From the NCBI GenBank assembly GCA_963575745.1, contig CAUYUJ010014627.1:474001-538000 (forward strand): a DNA stretch of 64,000 nt, read 5' to 3'. This DNA comes from Prorocentrum cordatum (Eukaryota > Sar > Dinophyceae > Prorocentrales > Prorocentraceae). The translations under genes were made by a program, and so were the position numbers. This document shows positions 30,890 through 40,596 of this stretch, one piece after another; the first letter of the stretch is position 1; the number at the start of each line of letters is the position of its first letter. Below the pieces are notes generated by a model. That model saw only the letters and a program-made list of their open reading frames with translations, searched no databases and was not told the DNA's origin.

Positions 30890-31400
30890 TCACAACAAGA
30901 TGCGCAAAGTGATCGCGGGTGCCCGCGTATTGTCCAAGGTTTTGCCGCACACTGTGCTGCGCACTGTTTCTTGACAGGGATGGTGGGGGGTGTCCTCATT
31001 GGCCTTAGCTTCTCGCCGGTCAAGTTGGAAGGAGGGGTAGCGGTAAATTCTTCCACGAAGGGGAAAATGGAGGTTGGAAGAGGAACCGCCTAAAATATGT
31101 GCTCTAAAAGACTGGTGTGATTCGTTTGCAATCTCGTGTGGTTGTTGGACATCTTCGCAACAAGGCCAATGCAAAGTGCTCGGGGGGTCCCACTCACGAT
31201 CCAGATTTTCCCGCCACCTGCGCTTTGTCTGGTATTCTTGACAGGGATTTGGGGTGAGGCCTCATGGTTCCTGGTCGGCGGCCGGTCGAGTGGGGGAGGG
31301 TGCTTGCTTATTGATACGGAGCGGTTGTACACCCTTCCCCGAAAGGGGACGAAGGGGGTTAGAAGAGAAAGCGCCCTAAATCACCTACGAGCAAGAGGGC
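30890..31400 (+). repeat. Diverged tandem duplication, unit about 265 bp
   Basis: GCGCACTG-TTTCTTGACAGGGATGG-GGGGTG (about 30958) and TGCGCTTTG-ATTCTTGACAGGGATTTGGGGTG (about 31219) head two similar blocks. Both end in GAAGAGGAA(A)-CGCC-CTAAA. No coding feature. Confidence 0.5.
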
Positions 31401-31599
31401 TGGTGGCAGTACCCTCACCCTTGAAACCTTTCGATCCTTTATTCTGACATCTGCCACGCTCGTCAGAGGTAGGATGGCGAGGTCAATGTGAAACGGATTC
31501 CCCCAAACGGGACATTTGTTTCGGTTTGGGTTCGCGTCGTGCGGGCGAGGCGAAGCTGCGCGAGGGCGAGAGATCCCCGCCTTGCGGAAGCACGGATTG

Positions 31600-32065
31600 C
31601 CATCAGTGTTTTTTGTCCGCTGGTATCACGTGGTCCAGCTGTGGTTGTCCCGCGGATGTTCTTGGACTCTCCAGTGGTTGTTCTGTGGTTGGTCCGTGGC
31701 TATCCCTCGGTTGCCCTGTGGTTGTCCTGTGCTTGCCAGGTGTTTTCCCGTGGTTGGTTCGTTGTTGCTCCGTCTCGTGGTTGGTTTGATGTTGCTCCGT
31801 GGTTTTCCTTGGTTGTCCCGTGGGCAGCCTGTGTTTGTCTCAAGGTTGGTCCGTGGTTGTTCCTCGCTTCTCCTGTGCTTGCCCCGTGCTTGTCCCGTAG
31901 TTGTCCCGCGGCTGTTCCGTGGTTGTACCCCGGTTGCCCCGTGGTTACCCCGCGGTCGTCTTGCGATGTCCCGTGGTTGGTATGTGGCTGGTTCGCTTGT
32001 TGTTTAGATGGTTCGTCCTACTGTTTTCCAACGGCTGTCCCGTGGCCCTCTTGTCGCTTTCTTGT
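31600..32065. repeat. Degenerate 15-bp minisatellite (TCCCGTGGTTGTCCC)
   Basis: Irregular units such as TGTCCCGCGG, TTCCGTGGTTG and GCCCTGTGGTTGTCC across about 450 bp. The C/W/V/P-rich frames are artefacts of the period. Confidence 0.7.
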
Positions 32066-32548
32066 GGCCGCGCCTATGGGCCGACAGCGCCACCCGTTGG
32101 GTGAGTCCAACGGCGGGTTGGGAATTTGAAAAGACGCCAGGATTAGATATGCAGGGCAAGTGTAAGCTATGTTTTTGTAATGTAGGGCAGAGGTTAGTTC
32201 TGCTAGGCTGGGGTCTTGCGGTCTAGAACGCGCCAGGGTTGACTAGGATCGGATGCGTGCTGGGTGCGTCGGATGAAGGGGGGGATGGGGTTGGTAACAG
32301 GAGGAGGTAGCGTTCGGCATCAGCGAGTAAAAGTTTTAGCTACATTGGTAGATATCGCGATCGATAACTAAATGCATACCTAGAAGACAGCGGTTCGATC
32401 GAATGACAGGTCGACACATGTGTCTGCAACGGGACCGATGGATAGGTAGGATATGGGTAGATTCACATCGAGATCATTAGATAGATCTCGATTTCGATCC
32501 GACGCCAATCGCAAACCGAAAGCTGCACCCATCGCCCCCACACACACA
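32066..32548. other. No recognisable feature
   Basis: Unique-looking; only short frames and a short CACACA run at 32540-32556. Confidence 0.4.
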
Positions 32549-32553
32549 CACAC

Positions 32554-32601
<48 letters not shown>

Positions 32602-32712
32602 TCATCAACATCAACATCAACATCAACAACAACAACAACAACAACACCAACACCAACACCAACACCAACAACAACAACAACAAACAACAACAACAAACAA
32701 CAACAACAACAA
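32549..32712. repeat. (CAA)n microsatellite
   Basis: CAA units with CATCAA and CACCAA sub-blocks; poly-Q and poly-N frames are artefacts. Confidence 0.95.
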
Positions 32713-33030
32713 AATCAGATCACCGGAATCATGGCCCGATTGGTACATGAACTGCCTCGTCTAATTCGAGTTTCCCACATTACTATCGCCGTCGATCTAG
32801 CTATAGGATGCTCTTTCGCACCACGAGGCAATCGTCGCAACGCGTGGACTAACCAAATGACAACCACTGGGGAACCGACTGGGGCAACAGCACGAGGCAA
32901 GCACGGGTCAGCATAGGTAGCAAAATTCGCATTGCTGCTCTAAGCCGTCTAACCTTCATGACCCGTCTGATCCCTCAAACGACCCTGGCATCAGTGTTTG
33001 CAAGGTTTTTTGTTGTTTTAATTTTTTATA
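32713..33030. other. No recognisable feature
   Basis: Mixed composition with short frames only. Confidence 0.4.
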
Positions 33031-33450
33031 TGTAGTGGAATTGGGTGGGTTTCAGGAGCTTTCGCCTGGTGGGTACCCGTGGGCGCCTCGTGGGCGCCCT
33101 CGTGCGTTGGCTGATCTCTCCAGGTTCTCGCGCGGTTGACGCCCATGGGCGCTTCGTGGGAGCCCCGTGCGCTGGCTGGCCTGCTCTCGTCTTTCTCCCC
33201 TCCCCTCTTGCACGCCGGCCAATTAGCCTTGCGGTTGCCCCACGTAGCCACGCGCTGGAGCGGACTGCCTCTGCCTCGCCGCCGACGAAAAAAAATATCG
33301 TCCTCTGGTTTCTCGGGGTTTTCTCGCGGTGGGCGCCAGTGGACGCCTCGTGGGCGCCCCGCATGCCGGGTGGCGCTCCCCGGTGTTCGCACGGTTGCTG
33401 CCCCTGGTGCCGCCCTGTGCGCTGTGGCCGGCACAGCACAGACTGCACCC
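33030..33450. repeat. Irregular GTGGGCGCCTCGTGGGCGCC repeats
   Basis: GGGCGCC-TCGTGGG-GCC strings near 33082, 33147 and 33332-33360, each beside a TCTCGCG or TTCGCACGGTTG(A/C) string. Suggests two or three diverged copies of a block of about 100-250 bp. Confidence 0.4.
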
Positions 33451-33549
33451 CAAACCGCGCGAGGCGCATCTGCGCTGGCCAGAATTCCGCTCAGTTTTCC
33501 ACTCGCAGGCGATTGTTCTTCCCTAGCCCACGACTTGTCGACGACAAGT

Positions 33550-33755
33550 GAAGCGTTCCAGAAAGGGCCTTGCCTTCGAGGTTAGAAAGAATTGTCATCT
33601 CTTCTCGGCGGAAGGCGGCGGAAGTAAAACGAGGCCGACTCCGCCGGCGGCGGAAGGCGGCGGAAGTTCGGCGGAAGGCGGCGGAAGTAAAAGATGCGCC
33701 CCCAAGAGATGATTGGGTTCAGGGTTTCCGGAATCTGCCAAATGAAGTCGCTCAG
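33550..33755 (+). repeat. GGCGGAAG dispersed repeat, copy 2
   Basis: GTTCCAGAAAGGGCCTTGCC, many GGCGGAAGGC units, GGCGGAAGTAAAAGATGCGC and GGGTTTCCGGAATCTGCC; parallels 5765-5985. Confidence 0.5.
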
Positions 33756-34119
33756 GAAAAAAAGGGGTAACGTTGGGAGACACCACAAGGGGGTCATTCG
33801 GACGCACCTCTATCGAGGATGGACGCCCCCCATCGTATATCCCAGGGTTGGGCCCCAAATTCCTGGTTCATTCGAAGACCCCACAGAGCCTGGGATAGGG
33901 GTCGACACATCCACTGTCATTTACAGTATTTGGGATGTTGCGGTTGTCGTGCTGGGTCAGCTAGCCGAGTTCGGCCAGATTCAGGGCCCTGGAGGGGCCC
34001 CTAATCCTCGTGTTCCCAGCGATCTCGCCCCTGCGAGCAGGGCCGACGCCGAACATTTATGCTCGCGCGCAGGCATGTTGGATGATAAATTCGTGGGAAT
34101 CCCCAGTGGTGAGCATTTA
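33756..34119. other. No recognisable feature
   Basis: Short frames only; no repeat family recognised. Confidence 0.4.
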
Positions 34120-34320
34120 TCGGCGGCGAGCGAGGGGGGGAAGTGAAAAGGAGAAGGTCCTCTCAGAAGGCGGCGGGACTTCTCAGAAGCCCTCGCGCCT
34201 TCGGAGCGGTTTTCTGTGTATTCGAGGAAGGCTTGGAACACTTTTCAGAGGGGCCAGGGGACTTCCGAGCCTTCTGAGAAGGCCTTCTCCTTCTCACTCA
34301 CCCCTGGGGCTCGCCGCCGA
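34120..34320 (+). mobile_element. Short TIR element, CTTCTCAGAAGG family, copy 2
   Basis: Left TCGGCGGCGAGCGAGGGGGG, AAGTGAAAAGGAGAAGG; right CCTTCTGAGAAGGCCTTCTC, CTCGCCGCCGA. Interior CTTCTCAGAAGCCCTCGCGC matches copy 1. The flanks ATTTAT and ATGTAT could be a diverged 6-bp duplication. Confidence 0.7.
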
Positions 34321-34399
34321 ATGTATCTTGATGTGTTTGCATGTCCCCCTGCACAGGCCAGGCAGCATGTTCCCTCTCCCTTCTCCCCTAGGACTCCTC

Positions 34400-35060
34400 G
34401 TCACCATCACAGGGCCCATTTCGATCGGATCCAGCGTCGGCCAGCCCAGTCGATCCGATCTGGATGTTCCGTCGACCCAGTGCAGTCCTATGCTTGCGTG
34501 GGCGCTGCTGTACAGTCTTGCGCGGTTGACTCGCTCCGATGCTGTCCTCGTGCCCGATCCGACGCACGTTCCGACCCGATCAGGTTTCCTGCTTCGGTTC
34601 TCACTGATCACGCAGCACCACTTGCGTTGCATACTCGGGGGGTCTCATCCGTCATGTGGGTTGCGGTATATTATGATCTCCGACGCGCGGTCGGCGCAGG
34701 TTCGGAGCGGAATCGGAATGGAGACGATGCGGTTTCGACGCGGACTCGACCCGTTCGACATGGATCCGAAGCGGATGGCGGCGCGAAGAGCAGCGCGACG
34801 GGAGAGAAAAGGCCCCCCGAAGGTGCAACACAGCATCATTTCCGCCGCTGCCTCCCCCCCTGCAGGGTCCATTTCGATCCGACCGATACGATTCGATATC
34901 GGCTCCAGCTGGCCCCATTCGCTGCGGCCCGACGCTGTCATGGAGCTGTGGTGCATCCAAGCAAAGCCAGTTCGATTCGATTCCGACCCAGTGCCGATGC
35001 GGCTCGATCTGGCCCACGTTCCGAGCCCATCCGATTTCCCGAGTCGATGCTGACTGATCT
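34400..35060 (+). repeat. Two diverged direct repeats (34400-34615 and 34860-35060)
   Basis: Both start AGGG-CCATTTCGATC, contain CAGT-CGAT, CGACCCAGTGC and CCACGTTCCGA, and end TTTCC..TCG..CTGACTGATC or CACTGATCA. Rich in GATCCGA. Non-coding. Confidence 0.5.
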
Positions 35061-35265
35061 TGCCCCTGTGTCAGAGGTCCGTCGTCTGCCCCTGTGCCCA
35101 GAGGTCCGTCGTCCAGCGGGCGGCTGAGCGCGCGCCCCAGCGAGTGTCCCCCCCCCCGGCCTCCCCTCCCACCCCCTCCGTGCCCTCGTCGTTCGTCTGT
35201 CATCCGCCGTGTCGTGCCGTCTCTCTGACCTCTGCCGTTGGGTTTGTTGCTCGCTGGTAGAATAT

Positions 35266-35447
35266 ACAGTCAACCCTGACAGTAAGGATGTTCGACTTCC
35301 CAAGGAAACCCTTGCATCCTCGCCTCCTCGGTCCTCTTCGGCCCATCCTCAAGCGCTTTCGATAGCCAGCCCCGCTCGAATATCCTCGACCTGGCCTTCC
35401 AAGGCACTTGCATCCTCATCATGCGTCCTTACTGTGCGGGTTGACTG
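35266..35447. mobile_element. Tc1/mariner-type MITE with TA target duplication
   Basis: 182 bp. Left TIR CAGTCAACCCTGACAGTAAG, then GA; the right end inverted reads CAGTCAACCCGCACAGTAAG, then GA. It is bounded by TA at 35264-35265 and 35448-35449. No coding capacity. CAGT termini plus TA duplication are the pattern of Tc1/mariner-derived MITEs. An eroded relative is at 1522-1705. Confidence 0.8.
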
Positions 35448-35457
35448 TAAGTGCCCA

Positions 35458-35572
35458 GAGGTCCGTCGTCTGCGACCTGCTCACCCCCGTGATCACCGCC
35501 GACGTGCTGGTGCGGGTGCTGCGCAATCCGCGCGCCGCGGAGGCGCTGGCGACGTTCCTCCGGTCGCCAAGT
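35458..35572 (+). CDS. Possible isolated coding exon
   Basis: The plus strand reads VCDLLTPVITADVLVRVLRN, then PRAAEALATFLR. Every third codon position from GTC-TGC-GAC to TTC-CTC-CGG is C or G except one. The pattern is helix-like. An AG lies just upstream (GTGCCCAG). The upstream words GTGCCCAGAGGTCCGTCGTC also occur at 35096-35115, so a repeat overlaps the start. No family recognised and no neighbouring exon identified. Confidence 0.25.
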
Positions 35573-35630
35573 GCTCCTGGAGCCGCCTGGTCGGGGGGAT
35601 GGGGGGGACTAGGTGGGTTAGAGTCAAGAC

Positions 35631-35890
35631 CTTGGTTGACCCAAAAGGGGGTCCAGCGACAAGGGGGTGGTGCAATAGATCTGGTGCAATGGATTTGTGG
35701 AGTTGCAACAGATTTAGGGCGTGAGCCACATTCTGGTGCGCAAACGTATTGCTGGGCTTTCGCGTGCAGTACATTCGTCGCAATCCAATGGAATTCAATT
35801 CTTTGGCGCAGCGCATCTGCAACACAATTTGCCCCAAACCTATTGCACCACCCCCTTTCAGCTGGACCCCCCGTGTGGGTCAACCAAAAA
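35631..35890. mobile_element. TIR element with ends of about 60 bp
   Basis: Left CTTGGTTGACCCAAAAGGGG, GTCCAGCGACAAGGGGGTGG, TGCAATAGAT. The right end inverted gives TTGGTTGACCCACACGGGGG, GTCCAGCTGAAAGGGGGTGG, TGCAATAGGT. Both strands therefore encode a GGPA-RGWCNR peptide. No transposase; target duplication not clear. Its GGTGCAAT words resemble the GCACCACATAG repeats elsewhere. Confidence 0.7.
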
Positions 35891-36069
35891 GATGCTGAAA
35901 TAAGGACCGCTTTGGGCTCGGGAGGGGCTCGGGTGTTGGGGTCGTTCCTTAGGTTTCTGTCGTGGAACCTGCTCGTTGCCCAGGCCCGCCCTGGCCAGGA
36001 AAGCCCTTTCGTCCCTTGAGTAATTCCTTGTGGTCGCACGGTCAATGTATTCCGAGGAAAAGGCGAAAC

Positions 36070-36225
36070 TACCGATACCGCTGCCAGTGCATCGTTAAAT
36101 GCCTTTTTGGTCCTCCTGGGAGGCCCTCGTCGCCACGGCTGGATTCGTTTCAAAATCTTGGTCAGAACGCACCCCGGGAGAGGTCAGGGGAGTAGCTGTA
36201 TCACTCGCTCTGGGTTCCCCCAGTT
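36070..36225 (+). repeat. Dispersed repeat R1, copy 3
   Basis: GATACCGCTGCC, GGGAGGCCCTCGTCGCCACG, GCTGGATTCG, TTGGTCAGAACGCACCCC, GAGAGGTCAGGGGAGTAGC. Confidence 0.65.
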
Positions 36226-37725
36226 ACAGCTCGCCTCGCGAAAGAGACACTACGTTTTTGTTCCCCGTTGTTCTCAACCTTCGGGGACACTCACCGGGCC
36301 CTGGGACCGCTAAAAACGACTTGGGATGAAATAGCGGCCTGGGGGAAGGGTCGGGCGGTGCTTCTGGGGACCGCGCATGGGGAAAATCAGCACGTTGCAC
36401 GGGTTCGAGATCTGATGCGTGCAGCTGGCTTCGGCCCCACCAGCGGGCGCTTTTCGTCTATACGCTGGCGCCTACCAGCGCTGTGGAAGCCAGCTATGCG
36501 CTTCTGCTGTGGCACCTCCTGGCGCCTCCCGCCGCGTGGAGGCGCCAGGAAGGCCAGCCACGTTACGTAAGCTGCCTCGAACTCCGATCCCTATCCTTAA
36601 GATTGACGAGCCCAAGGCAATGAGTCTTCAGGAACTGGGGTGAAACCTTGAGATCGGCACCGAGATGAGGGGATGCCAATCAAAGGGGTAGGTATGTGCT
36701 TCAGGTTGGTAACGCGTGAGCTGATTCGTTACGACGACACGCCCACCCAACGACACCGCACCACCGATACACAACGACCCCAACAACAAGGATTCCTCCC
36801 CCTCCTCCTCCCCCCTTCGGTTTCACATGGCTTCTTTCCATGTCGAGCATGCATGCCTCACCATACACGTAGTATTTTGGAGGCCACGGCCTCACCTGAT
36901 CTCAAGTAGGCCCAGACTGCTGCCGGCATTGCTGGTCGTTCGTTCGTTCGTTCCCCAATTCCGTCCGACCTACGTGGCATGCGTGCGGGCGCGCAGCCTC
37001 CGCTTGCGGCGGCCTTTGCGGTCGAGCACGGGCGCCCTCCGCATCGCAGCTGGGGGCACCCTCGGGCCGCGTCGGGGCTGCAGCCTCTGAGGCGCCGCCG
37101 CGCTCTGGCGCAGCGAGGGCTGGGCTCGGGTCGGCCAGAAGCTGTTTCGGTGCAGGGTCCAGCGAGGACCCAGGTTGTCAGGCCCGCCCGCCCCCTCCCC
37201 CACCCCCTCTCTCCCCTGGATGCCCCTGGATGCCCTGGCGGTTGCGCAGATCCGCATGGGGTACAGGGTACACAGTACTGGTGCGCGCGGGCATGCGTGG
37301 GGCTTCCCAGGGCGAAAAGTCTGGTCCTCGACCAGCGCGTGGAGACGCACGAGAAGAATCGGAGCGGCATAATTACGCCGAACCTTTCGGAGCTCCGTAC
37401 GGGCTTCTCGGATCGGCGCTGGGCCGCCCTTAGTGCGCCCCGCGCGCCCCACGCGCGAGGGAGGGACGTCCAGCGCCGACCCGATTAATCCAAGCGGAGC
37501 TTCGAATGTTCGCGTGTTGATGCAGCTGTTTACTCCTCTAGGGAGGGCCTCACGGTTGCCGCGTCTCTCCGAGATGGCTTCTTTTCCAGAACCACCGCCT
37601 GGGGGATCGGCATCCAGGGGCCCGAGCAGGCGGTGGATATGGATCTATTCGGGCCCTGGTGGAAGCCAGCTATATGCATGTCCACTACACACCATCCCGG
37701 GGCCGTCCCGGGCCCCGGGATGGTG
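36226..37725. other. No supported gene
   Basis: Several open frames of 60-170 codons on both strands, none with a recognisable motif or clearly better codon bias than its opposite strand. 36950 has a short (GTTC)n run. Confidence 0.35.
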
Positions 37726-37727
37726 CG

Positions 37728-38128
<401 letters not shown>

Positions 38129-38141
38129 GCCTCGGCTAGGA

Positions 38142-38371
38142 TCGGCGCCGCGCCAACGGGGGAATGGAGATGGGGCGGGACTTTCCAGAAGGCCCCCAGC
38201 CTTCTGAAACTCTGTCCAGGGCCGAGACGGCTTTTCTGAAGCCCCGCCAACTCCTCAGGAGCCTCCTAGGCTCTTTTCCGAAGCTGCAGAGGGGCTTCCC
38301 TAGAAGGCCGCAGGGCTTCTAAGAAGCCCCGCCGCCTTCTGAAAAGGCCTGCCACCTCTCACCTCCTCGGA
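38142..38371 (-). mobile_element. Short TIR element, CTTCTCAGAAGG family, copy 3 (reversed)
   Basis: The complement reads CCGAGGAGGTGAGAGG, CCTTTTCAGAAGGCGGCGGG, GCTTCTTAGAAGCCCTGCGG, matching copies 1 and 2. The other end (TCGGCGCCGCGCCAACGGGG) matches their inverse TIR. Inserted directly beside the GT ladder. Confidence 0.6.
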
Positions 38372-38707
38372 GATGTTGATTCACCCATGACCACCGACTG
38401 GGGGATCGATCTTTGGGGACCTCGGCGGGCGGTTGACATCGACATGTTCGGCCCCACTCTGGGGCCAACACGTGGCCATATCCACCGCCCGCTGGGTTCC
38501 CTGGACGTCGGCTCCCTATTGGCATCGCTCGGACGTGGAATTTTGGCGAGGACCATCGAGGAGCTTCTCGGATCCTCTGGCGGAAAAAGAAGCGCACGAG
38601 ATCAAAAAAAGCACGGGGCATGGACCTCCGAGCGACATGGGGAGCCCCAGGCGGTGGATGTAGACACATTCCCGCCTCGCACCTCCCCCTCGGCGCGCCG
38701 CTGACAG

Positions 38708-38870
38708 GGGGCCTGATTTTTGTTTGCATGGACGGGGGGGGGCTGAACCTGAAGCAGGCCTCAAACGACTGGCGCGCGGAGATCACGCAAGTCGAAAGGC
38801 ACCCGCACGCTGGCATTCGCTTGCAGAGGGGCGAGGGCGGGGGGGCCAACGCCATGCTGGTAAACTTGCC
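38708..38870 (+). mobile_element. Short TIR element, GGCAAGTTTACTTGC family, copy 1 (eroded)
   Basis: GGGGGGCTGAACCTGAAGCA, then ATCACGCAAGTCGAAAGGCA, with right end CCATGCTGGTAAACTTGCC. Shares all blocks with 60157-60325; the left TIR is degraded. Confidence 0.55.
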
Positions 38871-39139
38871 CGAGCCGTTAAAAAGAACGGCCTCCCGTCC
38901 GTCGGCGGCCCCCGGCGCGCCGCTCGCCCAGGAGCCGCAAGCCAGATGCTGCGCCACCGCGCCGCGCTGGCCGGCGTCTGCCGCGAGGTGGCCTCGCCCC
39001 TTTCGGGGGCTGGCTAGAAGGTTCAGGAGGGGGAAGAACACAGACAAAATGAATCGTCGATCCCCAGGAAATATGGGAAAGTATGGGAAGCGGGGGGAAA
39101 GACGAAAACCTAGAACATGTAGTAATATATAGGGGATCC

Positions 39140-39180
39140 TGGGATGTGTATGTATATATATATATACATATACACACAAG
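39140..39180. repeat. (TA)n / (CA)n short microsatellite
   Basis: TATATATATATACATATACACACA. Confidence 0.85.
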
Positions 39181-39399
39181 ACTGCAGTGGCGCTTCGCGC
39201 CATGCACTTTGGTCATTGAAGTTTGGTATGCGGGCGGAATAGCAGGAAGGTCAAGCCGACAATTTAGCGATACCTCCTTGTTGCCTTTTCCGGCGTCGCC
39301 GCTATAATAATGTTATTCGTTATCCTTCCTCCATGCTTCTTTTCCGCATTTTCGCCATACCCTGCGCATTCTCCCCATCCTCCTCAGCTCTTTTTTGCG

Positions 39400-40260
39400 G
39401 AGGCTCCTCCTTGGAGAGCCTCTGGGGGCCTCACAAAAGTTGTTTCAGGCTTTCTTAAGGCCTTCTGGAGGCCTTCTGGCCGTATTCTGGGGGCCTCTGG
39501 GGGCTTCCTGGGGCCACCCTGCCTCCAACCGCGGTCTTCCTGAACGACCGGGTCACGATTTGGAATGCTTCGTAGGGTGCCTTGGGGCCATCTTGGGCCG
39601 CCATGGGGCTCTCTGAGGGCCATCTTGAAGCCGTGTTGTACCGTTTTGGGGCTTTCTCGGACCGCCTGGAAGCCCCTTCGGATGGTTGTGGGGCGACTTC
39701 GGAGCCTCCCAGGCGGCTTCGGACGCCCAGAAGACCGCCGTCTTGGAGCGTCGGGAAGCCGAAAAGAGGAGAACCCCCAAATTCACCAACAACCAACAGA
39801 AAATCAATGATTGTTGCCTCTTGGGGCCTTCTTGGGAGTGCTCTTGGAGGCCTCTTTGGGGCCATCCTGGAGGCCTCTTGGGCCATCTTGAGGTCACGTC
39901 GGTCACTCTTGGAGTGCTCTTGTGGTCTCTGGGACGTCTCCGATGACCCCCCTGATCGCCCTAGGTGTGCTGGCAAGGCTTGGCAGAACGCTCTGCGAGG
40001 CCCCGGGGGCCGCTTCGAGGCCCGTCCGGAGGGTCCCAAAGCCCCAGATCCCAGGAGTCCGGTTTTGGGGGGGGGGGGTCCCCCCGCCCGGGCTTGTAAA
40101 AATATAGGAAGAGGAATCTGTATGGGTATGTGTCCTTGGGCCCCTTCACAAGGTGCCCCCCAGCTTCCCGCTCCATCTTGGAGCCCCTTTGGGCCCTCTT
40201 GGCCTCGTGCGGGGGTTCCTGGAGGCCGTGGGGGTCGGCCCTGGAATTCCTGGGGGCACC
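39400..40260. repeat. Degenerate CTTGGGGGCCTC minisatellite
   Basis: About 850 bp of loose 15-18-bp units such as TCTGGAGGCCTTCTGGCC and TTGGGGCCTTCTTGGGAG. Inverse orientation of the family at 11.5, 16, 17.8 and 18.2 kb. Confidence 0.55.
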
Positions 40261-40523
40261 CTGAGCCACTGGACCTCCCTGTCGCCGCCGTCGTTGCGCC
40301 ATCGCTCCGCCGACGCCCTCCGTCGATGCCGCCACCGCTGCCGCCGACGCCGTCGCCGCCGCCGCCGGCGCGGCCGTCGCCCTCGGCCGGGCTGTCGAGC
40401 AGGGGAACGACGGCGACGAAGAGGATGAGGAGTTGATATGAGGCACGCTTGGCGGGGGGAACCCCTGGGGAGGACCCGTCAGAGCGGACCGAGGGTAGTG
40501 CAGGACAGCGTGAGCGGGAGCCT

Positions 40524-40544
40524 CAGTAGTCGTCTTGGCTCAAG
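40524..40544 (+). other. Possible decayed spliced-leader relic inside the Gag leader
   Basis: CAGTAGTCGTCTTGGCTCAA plus G agrees with DinoSL at 17 of 21 aligned positions, including the whole TTGGCTCAAG end. It lies 53 bp before an in-frame ATG (40597) of the Gag frame. If real, the element's RNA was trans-spliced before reinsertion. Confidence 0.4.
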
Positions 40545-40596
40545 CACCGAGTTGAGTTCAAGGCAGAGTGCCAGCCCTGCGCCCGCGCCGCCCCCC

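Noticed and set aside
36858-37488. Overlapping frames of 160-170 codons on both strands
   Set aside because: Neither strand has a recognisable motif or better codon bias, and GC-rich DNA gives such frames by chance.
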